Shown here piece after piece: positions 37,012 to 45,527 of a stretch of 64,000 nt of DNA (position 1 is its first letter; every line of letters starts with the position of its first letter). The DNA comes from Paucimonas lemoignei (lineage in GTDB: Bacteria; Pseudomonadota; Gammaproteobacteria; Burkholderiales; Burkholderiaceae_D), in the NCBI RefSeq assembly GCF_004342585.1, contig NZ_SLZQ01000001.1:186001-250000 (forward strand), written 5' to 3'. A model generated the notes under the pieces. That model saw nothing but the letters and a program-made list of their open reading frames with translations. It was not told the origin of the DNA and ran no database searches. Made by a program: the position numbers and the translations under genes.

Positions 37012-38367
37012 ATGAACGCAATGCTACGCCAGCAGAATTCTCGCGCTTCATGGCTGATATGGGGGACCTATGCGACGGCTCTCCTGCTGGCTCCCGTCCT
37101 GTTTCCCGAGCCGGCGTCCCTGTCCGTGTTGTCGCAGACGGGCACGGCGATGCTGCTGGCGCTGTCGTACAACATGCTGCTGGGACAAGGCGGCATGATG
37201 AGTTTCGGGCATGCCGTCTATTCCGGTCTCGGCGGCTATGTCGCGATCCATGCATTGAACCTGGCGGCGCAGGATATCTTGCCCTTGCCGGTATCGCTGG
37301 TGCCGCTTGCCGGCGGCCTGGGCGGCATGTTTTTCGGCGCCGTGTTCGGTTACATCTCGACCCGGAAAGCCGGCACGGGTTTTGCCATGATCACGCTCGG
37401 CATGGTGGAGTTGGTGTTTGCCAGCGCCTTGATGTTTCCGGATTTCTTTGGCGGCGAAGGCGGGGTCAGCGGCAATCGCGTCATCGGCGAACCTTTTCTC
37501 GGTATCACGTTCGGTCCGCAGATCGAAGTGTATTACCTCATTGCAGCCTGGCTTTTCATATCGACCGCTGCCATGTACTTCTTCACGCGCACGCCGCTCG
37601 GCCGCATCCTGAACGCGGTGCGCGACAACGCCGAACGTGTCGAATTCGTCGGCTATGATCCGCGGCGGGTACGTTACCTGTCTGTCGTGCTGTCGGCGTT
37701 CTTTGCGGGTGTGGCAGGCGGCCTAGCTGCGCTCAATTTTGAAATCGTCAGCGCCGAGAATGTCAGCGTCGCCCGCTCGGCCGGCATTTTGCTGACCACT
37801 TTCATTGGGGGCATTGGCTACTTTTTCGGGCCTTTGCTGGGGGCGATTGCCGGCGTTTTCATGACCGTGGTGCTGTCATCCTATACCAAGGCGTGGCAAC
37901 TCTATCTGGGCAGCCTGTTCATCCTGATCGTGATGTTTGCGCCAGGCGGCTTGGCCGGCATTTGCATGAGCCTGTTGAAGATGGCGCAGGATTTGTGCCG
38001 CGCGGGTGTGAGCGGAATTTGGAAGTTGTTGCCGAGGCTGGCCGGTCTTGTCCTGTCGGCGTGTCTCGCTTGCGTCGGTCTTGTCATCCTGGTCGAGATG
38101 GCCTATCGGCGTGGCCTGGAATCGGCGGATAGAAGCATCATTGCTTTGCCTGGCATCAGTTTCGATACCGGCATGCCAACGCACTGGCTACTGGCCGCTG
38201 TATTGGCGGTGGCTGGCATTGCTGGCTTCGCCTGGCTTCGGCGAGGTTTCCCCGATTTTTACGAAGCGACTGATTCCGGATTGCCGAGTCTTGGTCCCGG
38301 CGGCGAATCCGTTCGTGCTGCAGGCGATTCTCCTGCCCATGTTCGAGCTCCGCGAGGCCAGGCATGA
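37012..38367 (+). CDS. LIV-type ABC transporter permease, LivM-like, with C-terminal membrane extension
   Basis: Second permease, 451 residues. The core (about 1-325) is LivM-like: LLGQGGMMSFGHAVYSGLGGYVAIHA, GTGFAMITLGMVELVFA, RTPLGRILNAVRDNAERVEFVGYDPRRVRYLS and the usual end ILIVMFAPGGLAGI. About 125 further residues contain two extra hydrophobic segments (LAGLVLSACLACVGLVILVEM and THWLLAAVLAVAGIAGFAWL) and a Pro/Gly-rich tail. That extension is absent from textbook LivM and its role is unknown. The stop overlaps the next start (ATGA). Confidence 0.88.
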   Translation: MNAMLRQQNSRASWLIWGTYATALLLAPVLFPEPASLSVLSQTGTAMLLALSYNMLLGQGGMMSFGHAVYSGLGGYVAIHALNLAAQDILPLPVSLVPLAGGLGGMFFGAVFGYISTRKAGTGFAMITLGMVELVFASALMFPDFFGGEGGVSGNRVIGEPFLGITFGPQIEVYYLIAAWLFISTAAMYFFTRTPLGRILNAVRDNAERVEFVGYDPRRVRYLSVVLSAFFAGVAGGLAALNFEIVSAENVSVARSAGILLTTFIGGIGYFFGPLLGAIAGVFMTVVLSSYTKAWQLYLGSLFILIVMFAPGGLAGICMSLLKMAQDLCRAGVSGIWKLLPRLAGLVLSACLACVGLVILVEMAYRRGLESADRSIIALPGISFDTGMPTHWLLAAVLAVAGIAGFAWLRRGFPDFYEATDSGLPSLGPGGESVRAAGDSPAHVRAPRGQA

Positions 38368-39128
38368 AACCGGTGGCTCTCGAATTGCAGAACGTCTGTA
38401 AGCGCTTCGGCAAGCTGGAAATCATCCGCGGAGTCGACCTGCGCGTGGAGCAGGGCGAGCGCGTGGTGCTGATCGGCCCGAATGGCGCAGGAAAGTCTAG
38501 CCTGTTCAATCTGATCTCAGGGCGGGAACGAGCCGATGCCGGAGCCATCGTCCTGCATGGCTCGCCGATTACCGGCTGCAAACCGTACGAAATCAATCGG
38601 CGCGGCTTGTCGCGCAGCTTCCAGGTTTCCAGCATTTTCCCCAAATTGTCTGTCTTTGAGAATGTGCGCTGCGCCTTGCTGTGGTCGCTGGGCTATCGGT
38701 ATTCGTTCTGGCAGCGTCTAAACGGATTGCCCAAGCTAAGGGCACGCGCCGATGCGGTGCTCGAAGCCATCGGCTTGCAGGCGTGCCGCGATACCTTGGC
38801 AGGCCGATTGAGCTATGCCGAACAACGCGCGTTGGAAATCGGCATCACGATTGCCGGCGATGCCGATGTGATTCTGCTCGATGAGCCGACATCCGGGATG
38901 AGCCGCTCTGAATCGGATGCGGCGGCGGAATTGATTCGCAGAGTCACAGCCGGCAAGACCTTGTTGATGGTGGAGCACGACATGGAAGTGGCATTTCGCC
39001 TGGCGGACCGTATTGCCGTATTGGTAGGGGGACAGATCATTGCCTGCGATATCCCTGAACGGGTGCGCGCCAATGAGGCGGTGCAGCGCGCCTATCTCGG
39101 CAATCGCGCTTTTGCGGAGGTGACATGA
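38364..39128 (+). CDS. LIV-type ABC transporter ATPase, LivG-like
   Basis: First ATPase, 254 residues. Walker A GPNGAGKSS (Lys44) is intact, as are Walker B VILLDEP and the H-loop His205 (LLMVEHDMEVAF). The signature, usually L-[SA]-Y-G-[QE] in LivG, reads LSYAE (149-153), so the glycine that contacts the ATP phosphate of the partner subunit is Ala152. The end RAYLGNRAFAEVT is typical. It overlaps both neighbours by four bases. It pairs with the LivF-like subunit encoded next. Confidence 0.9.
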   Translation: MKPVALELQNVCKRFGKLEIIRGVDLRVEQGERVVLIGPNGAGKSSLFNLISGRERADAGAIVLHGSPITGCKPYEINRRGLSRSFQVSSIFPKLSVFENVRCALLWSLGYRYSFWQRLNGLPKLRARADAVLEAIGLQACRDTLAGRLSYAEQRALEIGITIAGDADVILLDEPTSGMSRSESDAAAELIRRVTAGKTLLMVEHDMEVAFRLADRIAVLVGGQIIACDIPERVRANEAVQRAYLGNRAFAEVT

Positions 39129-39838
39129 GCCGGCTGCTTGAACTGCAGGGCGTGCATGCCTTCTATGGCAAGAGCCATATTTTGCGCGGCGTGGATTTGC
39201 AGGTCGCGCCGGGAGAAATCGTCAGTCTCCTGGGACGCAATGGCGCCGGCCGTTCGACCTTGCTGAAAGCGGTCATGGGTCTGGTCGAGACCAGCGGAGA
39301 GATTCGCTTTGGTTCAGAAAACATCCAGGGCCTTCAGCCATTTCAGGTAGCCCGCAAGGGCGTGGGCTATGTTCCGGAAAACCGCGATATTTTTCCGATA
39401 CTGACTGTCGAACAAAACCTCGTGTTGGGCCAGAAGCCTGGCAATGAACGGCATGAGGGAAAATCCTGGACGCTCGATGACATGTACCGCATGTTTCCCC
39501 GACTGCAGGAGAGGGCGTCAATGCAGGCCGGCGTGCTGTCAGGCGGCGAGCAGCAGATGCTCGCGCTGAGTCGTACCATGATGGGCAATCCGCGCCTGGT
39601 GCTGGTGGATGAACCGGCCGAGGGATTGGCACCGCAGATCGTGGAGCTGGTTGCGCAATTTTTGCTGGCCTTGCAGCGGCAAGGAGTGGCCGTTTTACTT
39701 GTCGAGCAAAAGCTTGCGATTGCGCTGGAAATTTCGCAACGGGTATACGTGCTCGGACACGGCAGCGTGGTTTTCGAGGGCAGCCCAGCCGACTTGCGCG
39801 CCAATGAGGCGGTGCGACGCGAGTGGCTGGAAGTCTGA
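39125..39838 (+). CDS. LIV-type ABC transporter ATPase, LivF-like, with Arg in Walker A
   Basis: Second ATPase, 237 residues. Walker A reads GRNGAGRST, with the invariant lysine replaced by Arg43 (codon CGT). The signature LSGGEQQ (138-142) and Walker B LVLVDEPAEGLAP are intact. The H-loop residue is Gln195 (LLVEQK), a substitution common to LivF proteins. Together with the LivG Ala152 change, one of the two composite ATP sites looks degenerate and the other canonical. It is the last gene of the importer operon, with only eight bases before the convergent fpr gene. Confidence 0.9.
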   Translation: MSRLLELQGVHAFYGKSHILRGVDLQVAPGEIVSLLGRNGAGRSTLLKAVMGLVETSGEIRFGSENIQGLQPFQVARKGVGYVPENRDIFPILTVEQNLVLGQKPGNERHEGKSWTLDDMYRMFPRLQERASMQAGVLSGGEQQMLALSRTMMGNPRLVLVDEPAEGLAPQIVELVAQFLLALQRQGVAVLLVEQKLAIALEISQRVYVLGHGSVVFEGSPADLRANEAVRREWLEV

Positions 39839-39846
39839 CGACAGCT

Positions 39847-40644
39847 TCACCAATAATTTTCCGCTACATACTGTCCCGGATTGTCGCGCCTGACGGGACG
39901 CATGCCGCGCTCCTTGAGGATGTCCCGCATCGCGTCGATCATTGCGGGATTCCCGCACAACATTACGCGGGAATGCTCGGGACTCAATGATAGTCCGACG
40001 TTCCGTTCCAGTTCTCCGTTTAGAACCAGGGTCGTGATTCGTTCACAGTGGCGGCCTTCGTTGCCATTTTGCTGAACGCGGGTGCATGTTTGCACGATGT
40101 GCAGGGCAGCGCCTTTTTGCTCTCCCAAAGGCGATTTGTTTTGCATCTCCCTTAGCTCTTCGGCATAGGCAAACTCATTGGGCTGGCGCACCGAATGCAC
40201 CACGATCAAATTTCGGAACCGTTGCCAAACGGTCGGTTCGCGCAGAATGGAAATGAACGGACCCAACCCGGTTCCGGTGGCAAGCATCCATAAGTCATCG
40301 CCATCGACGAATCGTTCCGGCAACATCACACCGAAGCTTTGCCTGTCGAGCAGGATGGGCGCACCCGGTTCGAGCTGGCGCAACATCGAGGTAAAGCAGC
40401 CGCCAGGCACATCGACGACATAATATTCCAGCTCGTTTTCCATGCTGGAGGAGACGATCGAATAGGCCCGCCAGATCAGGTTGCCGTGCTCGTTCGGCAA
40501 GCCCAGCCTGGCGTATTGGCCGGCGGTGAAACGATATTCGGGTGGACGGGTCGTCCTGAACGAGTAGAGACCGGGCGTCCAATGGCGGAATGCCGTAATG
40601 GTTTCTACGCTGGCGCGCTCGCTGGGTTGAAAGGCCGATTGCAT
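39847..40644 (-). CDS. fpr: Ferredoxin-NADP+ reductase
   Basis: FAD enzyme that exchanges electrons between NADPH and ferredoxin or flavodoxin. The 265 residues show the FAD motif RAYSIVSS, the pyrophosphate-binding GGCFTSML, the NADP motif MLATGTGLGPFISILRE and CGNPAMIDAM. The C-terminus ends AENYW, typical of the bacterial subclass with an aromatic end. Two tandem 14-base repeats lie about 90-117 bases upstream on the template side and might be activator sites. It is convergent with the ABC operon and has no close same-strand partner. Confidence 0.92.
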   Translation of the reverse strand: MQSAFQPSERASVETITAFRHWTPGLYSFRTTRPPEYRFTAGQYARLGLPNEHGNLIWRAYSIVSSSMENELEYYVVDVPGGCFTSMLRQLEPGAPILLDRQSFGVMLPERFVDGDDLWMLATGTGLGPFISILREPTVWQRFRNLIVVHSVRQPNEFAYAEELREMQNKSPLGEQKGAALHIVQTCTRVQQNGNEGRHCERITTLVLNGELERNVGLSLSPEHSRVMLCGNPAMIDAMRDILKERGMRPVRRDNPGQYVAENYW

Positions 40645-40733
40645 GGGAGGCCTGCCTTCTTGAAAGGATGAATAGCAATTCTGCCATAAGCCCGGTTTGC
40701 GGGCAGCGCTCGCGCCGTGGCGCGAGGCGTGGT

Positions 40734-40761
40734 TTTGATTTTCATCCTTTGACTTTCATCC
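40734..40761. repeat. Two tandem 14-bp repeats upstream of fpr
   Basis: TTTGATTTTCATCC (40734-40747) is directly followed by TTTGACTTTCATCC (40748-40761), one mismatch apart. They sit between spoVR (ends 40769) and fpr (starts 40644, minus strand). Just beside them, 40709-40726 forms an inverted repeat CTCGCGCC/GGCGCGAG. The role is unknown; a binding site for an fpr regulator is a guess. Confidence 0.6.
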
Positions 40762-40768
40762 GCCTACC

Positions 40769-42175
40769 CTAGTGGCTCTTGCTTGAAATGTCGCGCGCAT
40801 ACCCGCGCTCATCCACCGTGTGCAGTACGACAGGGCGGCGCCATACCTGCGCAATATAGTCGACGACACGGTCGGCGCGGCTCATATCCAGGCCGCGGCC
40901 ATCGCTGCGATGGTCATGGGTCAATTCCAGGCTGCCGTCCTGGCCGATTCCCGTAGCGGCGATCCGTGGCGCGCCGAAGTTGAATTTCGGCGCCAGGATC
41001 GTTTCGCGAATGACATGGATATCCCGGCTGGCGACCCGGATGTCGCCATCCGCATGGGTTTCATAAACAAACAGATCGAGCTTTTCGGCCAGCCTTTCGT
41101 CCAGATAATTGCGGATAAAGCCGAAGTCGTCTTCTTCGCGGCAGATTTTGCGCGCCGTCTCGATCCCGTATTTGTCGATGATGTTTTCCCACATCGAAAA
41201 GCCGAGATGGTAGGGATTGATTGCCAGGGCAAGCTGCCGCTCGCCGGCGAAGGGACGCACGACATCGGAATGCGCCTTGATGGCGGAGAGGTACAAATCC
41301 TGCGGCAGGAAATCGGCTTCGCGCAGCAACCGCGCATGCCAGTAAGATGCCCAGCCTTCGTTCATGATCTGGCAGGCGAATACCGGATAAAAATAAAACG
41401 ATTCTTCGCGCACAGCCAGGAAGATATCGCGCTCCCAGCCGGCCATGTCGGGCGCGTGATTGGCAATGAACCAGAGCAGGTCGTATTCTTCCAGCGTCGG
41501 GCCGCGCGCCGGTTCCATCGGCTCCAGCGACAATTGCATGCCTTCTCCAGGCAGCTGTTGATAGCGGCGGCGGAAATCCTCGCGCATCGATAGCTGGGCG
41601 GCGCTGGGCGCGCGCGACATGCCCGCCGGTGCAGGAAACACCGGTGACGATTTATCGCGATGCAATTCCTTCGTGACATCGATATGCGGCTCCAGTGCCA
41701 GCGCTGCATCCAGGACCGATTCCACGCGCTCCTGCCCATGTTGTTCGAGCGCCCGTTCGATGGAGTGCGCCCGTGCCGCCGCCTGTTCCAGGATATGGCC
41801 GCCCGCCATTTCCATGAACTTGCGGAACAGGTGGTTATTCTTGGCGAAGTCGGCATGCCCGAGGACGTGCGCCACGACCAGCGTGTTTTCCGGCAGTGAA
41901 TTGTCCTTGACGAGATAGGCATGGCAGGGGTCGCCCGGGAACATCACCTCGAAGATGCGGGAGTATCCCATGCCCTGCTGGATCAGCTGATGGATATAGC
42001 GGATGCCGAAGGACCAGTGCGGCATCCGCACGGGCAAGCCATACACCGCGATCTCGGTCATGAAGTTATTCGGAACGAGCTCGAAATCCACCGGGTAGAA
42101 ATCCAGGCCGAGCTTGACGGCCAGCTCTTCGATGCGGCGCGTATACTCCTGCAACTGTTCCGTGGATATCGTCAT
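40769..42175 (-). CDS. SpoVR/YcgB family protein
   Basis: A 468-residue cytosolic protein of the SpoVR family, named for a spore-cortex gene of Bacillus but widespread in non-sporulating bacteria. The biochemical role is unknown. Recognisable stretches are GLDFYPVDFELVPNNFMTEIAVYGLPVRMPHWSFG near the start, QIMNEGWASYWHARLLREADFL in the middle and NPYHLGFSMWENI. It is the third gene of prkA-yeaH-spoVR, and its ATG overlaps the yeaH stop (ATGA). This trio is commonly conserved and in E. coli is induced by nitrogen starvation and stationary phase. Confidence 0.92.
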   Translation of the reverse strand: MTISTEQLQEYTRRIEELAVKLGLDFYPVDFELVPNNFMTEIAVYGLPVRMPHWSFGIRYIHQLIQQGMGYSRIFEVMFPGDPCHAYLVKDNSLPENTLVVAHVLGHADFAKNNHLFRKFMEMAGGHILEQAAARAHSIERALEQHGQERVESVLDAALALEPHIDVTKELHRDKSSPVFPAPAGMSRAPSAAQLSMREDFRRRYQQLPGEGMQLSLEPMEPARGPTLEEYDLLWFIANHAPDMAGWERDIFLAVREESFYFYPVFACQIMNEGWASYWHARLLREADFLPQDLYLSAIKAHSDVVRPFAGERQLALAINPYHLGFSMWENIIDKYGIETARKICREEDDFGFIRNYLDERLAEKLDLFVYETHADGDIRVASRDIHVIRETILAPKFNFGAPRIAATGIGQDGSLELTHDHRSDGRGLDMSRADRVVDYIAQVWRRPVVLHTVDERGYARDISSKSH

Positions 42176-43350
42176 TGCTCAGCCTCGACGGCGTCGGTTT
42201 GCGAGATAAAGAATTTGCGGATCGCCTTCCAGATATCGTCGGGACGGGCCAACACGCTGGTCACGACAGGCAACCCATCCTGCTCCAGGCCGGTACAGAT
42301 GGCCTTCATTTCCGTATTGGTGGTACGAAGGGAGCCTGGTGTGGTTTCGACATAGCCGACGTAATTCACCTGATTCAGCAGGTTGCGCAAGGCTTCCGTG
42401 GCTGGCAGCCTGTCTTCGGTAAAGTTTTCGCCGTCGGATGCATAAAACAGGTAAACGTTGTACTGGCTGGCCGGGTAATCCGTTGCCAGCATGTCGAGCG
42501 CGAGGTGGAATGCGCTCGACGCGCCCGTGCCGCCGACGCCGGATACCTGGAAGAATTCGTTCTCCGAGAATTCCCAGGCATGCGTGGTATGCGCGATGAA
42601 GCGCGTTTCTACCTTGGCGTATTTGCGGCGCAAGCCTTGCAAGGCAAAGAAGAAAAACGTCTTGGCCAGCTTCCTTTCGGCATCGGTCATGCTCGCCGAG
42701 ACATCCAGCGCGAAGAGCACCACCGCATTCGTCACCGGCTTCTTCCGGTGAACCAGCTGGCGAAAGCGCAGGTCCTCGTTGGAAAAGGGCGCGCCGCCCG
42801 GCTGGATGGCGCGACGCTTGATCGCTTCCTTCATGGTGCGGCGGCGGTCGAGACGTGCCCGCGCGCCATGCTTGTCCCAGCCTTCCCGCACATATTCGTT
42901 TTCTTCGATGACGGCATGGTGGCGCGGCTGGATATCCGGCAGCTGCAATTCTTCCCACAGCCAGTCCATGATGTCGTCGACCTTCAGCTCCATCAGCAGC
43001 TGGACTTCGCCTTCGCCCTGGCCAGCCTGGCTTTCCTCTTCATGGTGCGGCATCCGGGGAGCCTGCCTCAGCACGTCGCCAGGCTGGGCCGCGCCCTGGC
43101 CAGCCGCGCTCTGCGTGTCGTCCTGGCCTTGCAGCAAGCGAAAGCGCGCATGCTCCAGCATGCGCACGGGAACCTGTACCGTCTTGTCCTGCTGAGGGCC
43201 GCTGATCAGATCAGGGCCGGAGACCAGCGTGGCGAGATTGTCCTTGACACCCTGGCGCACCTTTTCATTGTGGCGCAGCATGTCACGGGCGCCGCGCGAG
43301 AAAAGCTCGTACCAGGGCGTTTCGATACTCATCCGTATGTGATTGCGCAT
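42172..43350 (-). CDS. YeaH/YhbH family protein (DUF444), von Willebrand-like
   Basis: A 392-residue protein of the DUF444 family that accompanies PrkA. A VWA-like metal site is visible in VVLFALDVSASMTDAERKLAK (DxSxS), and a basic stretch with EENEYVREGWDKHGARARLDRRRTMKEAIKRR precedes it. The ATG at 43350 has AGGA eight bases upstream; the ATG at 43332 is an alternative. The gap to prkA is 63 bases. It is coupled to spoVR by ATGA. It probably acts with the PrkA kinase, and the molecular function is unknown. Confidence 0.92.
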   Translation of the reverse strand: MRNHIRMSIETPWYELFSRGARDMLRHNEKVRQGVKDNLATLVSGPDLISGPQQDKTVQVPVRMLEHARFRLLQGQDDTQSAAGQGAAQPGDVLRQAPRMPHHEEESQAGQGEGEVQLLMELKVDDIMDWLWEELQLPDIQPRHHAVIEENEYVREGWDKHGARARLDRRRTMKEAIKRRAIQPGGAPFSNEDLRFRQLVHRKKPVTNAVVLFALDVSASMTDAERKLAKTFFFFALQGLRRKYAKVETRFIAHTTHAWEFSENEFFQVSGVGGTGASSAFHLALDMLATDYPASQYNVYLFYASDGENFTEDRLPATEALRNLLNQVNYVGYVETTPGSLRTTNTEMKAICTGLEQDGLPVVTSVLARPDDIWKAIRKFFISQTDAVEAEQ

Positions 43351-43413
43351 GCCTGTTCCTGTTCAGCCAAATCCACTGCCGCCACATCGGTCGGGCGGCA
43401 TGGCTGGCACAGT

Positions 43414-45363
43414 TCACTCCTGCGCCAGCAGTGTCGTGACATAGTTGAGCGCTTCACGCGCGCTATGCGCGTCATAGCCGTATTCCTGTACCAGCCGCTG
43501 TTCCACCACCGAAATCTTCTGGCGCACTTCCTCGTCCGGCCGGGTCGTCGAGCTGACCAGGCGCAGCACGTCGCGCCGCTGTTCAAACAGATATTGCTGA
43601 ACCGCTTCATGCAAAAGGGCATGGCTGTCGAGCGTGAATTTCTCGCCACGCTTGAACGCGCCCATTGCTTTCCTTACGACCTCCTGGCGGAAGGATTGTT
43701 TTCCCGAATCCGTGATATGGATCGTTTCCTCAACTGTGCGCAGGAAACGTTCGTCCGGCTTGCGTTCCTCGTTCGTGATGGGATCGCGTACCGGGCGGCT
43801 ATCCAGGCTGGCTTCCACTTCATCCAGATACTTGTCGAGCAAATCCTGGGCCTCCTGTTCGAAGGAAACGAACAGCGCCTTGTAGACGTCTTCCTTGACC
43901 CAGCGGTTATAGAAATTCTTGCGCGCCAACACCAGGTAGTCCACCCACTTGCGTTTTTTCTTCGGATCGATGCGCGCATCGTTTTCAATCGCGTCCTTCA
44001 AGGCCAGCAACACGTCCATTGTCGTCAAGCTCTTGCTATCGGACTGGATGATGGCATTTGACAAGGCGTTGATGACAAAGCGCGGCGAGACGCCGGCCAG
44101 GCCTTCATCTGGCGCACGCTGTTTCATCCGTTCCCCGTCGCCGCGGTTGAAGCCTTCGACTTCCTCATTGGCGTGGATGCGCAGCCGCCGCGTCAAGTCG
44201 GCTTCCTTTTCCTCGCCATCCTGCAGGCGGGTGAGGGTGGCAAACACTGCGGCGGCGTGCAGGACATGCGGATCGAGATGCACTTCGCGGAAGGCTGGCG
44301 CCGCCGAAGAGATCAGCTTGCGGTAAATTCGCGCTTCATCCTTGTAATTCAGGGTATAGGGCACCTGGATGATGACCATCCGGTCCAGCAGGGCTTCATT
44401 CTCGCTTTCCTGCAAAAACTTGCGGAATTCGGCCAGGTTGGTATGCGCCAGGATCGTTTCATCCAGATAGATCAGCGGGAAGCGTGACACCTTCACATTC
44501 TTTTCCTGGGTCAGCGTCAGCAGCAGGTAAAGGAATTCGCGCTTGACCTTGAGGATCTCGATCATTTCCAGCATGCCACGGCTTGCCGCGTAGACGGCGC
44601 CGGACCATGACCAGGCGCGCGGGTCGCCCTCGTCACCATATTCCGCGACCTTGGACAGATCCACCGAGCCGACGAGGTCGGCCAGGTCTGCCGTGGTCGG
44701 ATCGTGCGGCGCGTAAGTGCCGATGCCGCTGCGGCCCGCTTCTGAAATGAAGATGCGCTCGACCGGCATGCGCATGAAATCGCCCTCGTATTCATTTTCC
44801 AGCCGGCTGCGGCAGAACGGGCACAGTTCGCCGGAAATCTCCACGCCATAAGTGTCGCGGAATCCCGGGCGCAAGGTATGCGGCACCAGATGCAGCGGCG
44901 ATTCATGCACGGGGCATCCGGCAATGCCATACATGGCGCCGGCATCGGTATAGCTGTATTCCTCCAGCCCGCGCTTGAGCAGGATCACCAGGGTCGACTT
45001 GCCGCCGGAGGGAGGGCCGAGCAGCAACAGCAGGCGGCGGCCGACTTCGGAGCCGGCGGCAGCAGCCTTGAAATAATCCATGACGCGGGAAATCGATTCA
45101 TCGACGCCGAAGAGCTCATCCTGAAACAGCTTGCATTGCGGATTGCCGTCGGCGTCTTCCGTGCGGCTCCAGCGGATCATGTCCCAGATATATTGGTGCG
45201 AGGTGCGGGCCACGCCATAAGGATCGCCGGGCAAAATCTTTTCCAGAAAATCGCCGAATTTGCCTTCCCAGTGTTGCGCATGATGATCCTTGGCGAAGGT
45301 CACCAGATTCTTCAAAAAGCTTTCCTGCTGTTCTGGATGGACGGTATTCTCTTGATTCATCAT
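43414..45363 (-). CDS. prkA: Serine protein kinase PrkA
   Basis: AAA-like ATPase/kinase of stress and nutrient-limitation responses. It has an N-terminal AAA_PrkA domain with Walker A LLGPPSGGKSTLVILL, a Cys-containing insertion CPFCRSRLENEYEGD, and a C-terminal kinase-like PrkA domain. I place the start at the ATG at 45363 because GGGAGG stands six bases before it, giving 649 residues as in the family. The open frame continues to an ATG at 45450, which would add 29 residues. It is the first gene of prkA-yeaH-spoVR on the minus strand. Confidence 0.94.
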   Translation of the reverse strand: MMNQENTVHPEQQESFLKNLVTFAKDHHAQHWEGKFGDFLEKILPGDPYGVARTSHQYIWDMIRWSRTEDADGNPQCKLFQDELFGVDESISRVMDYFKAAAAGSEVGRRLLLLLGPPSGGKSTLVILLKRGLEEYSYTDAGAMYGIAGCPVHESPLHLVPHTLRPGFRDTYGVEISGELCPFCRSRLENEYEGDFMRMPVERIFISEAGRSGIGTYAPHDPTTADLADLVGSVDLSKVAEYGDEGDPRAWSWSGAVYAASRGMLEMIEILKVKREFLYLLLTLTQEKNVKVSRFPLIYLDETILAHTNLAEFRKFLQESENEALLDRMVIIQVPYTLNYKDEARIYRKLISSAAPAFREVHLDPHVLHAAAVFATLTRLQDGEEKEADLTRRLRIHANEEVEGFNRGDGERMKQRAPDEGLAGVSPRFVINALSNAIIQSDSKSLTTMDVLLALKDAIENDARIDPKKKRKWVDYLVLARKNFYNRWVKEDVYKALFVSFEQEAQDLLDKYLDEVEASLDSRPVRDPITNEERKPDERFLRTVEETIHITDSGKQSFRQEVVRKAMGAFKRGEKFTLDSHALLHEAVQQYLFEQRRDVLRLVSSTTRPDEEVRQKISVVEQRLVQEYGYDAHSAREALNYVTTLLAQE

Positions 45364-45527
45364 GCAAGCCTCCCGGTGCAATATGTAGCGGATTTGTTCG
45401 ATGGACATTGAAACGGTTTGAATGTTCTCGGCATCGCCTGCAACATTCATCTAATTTGTTGCAGGCCGAGCGAGGCGGCCGGGCGGGGAGTAGAGGAGGG
45501 AACGGCGCCAAGGACGCCGTCAACTTG

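Noticed and set aside
45364-45450. N-terminal extension of PrkA to the ATG at 45450
   Set aside because: The extra 29 residues are not family-like, and a strong GGGAGG site lies before the inner ATG at 45363.
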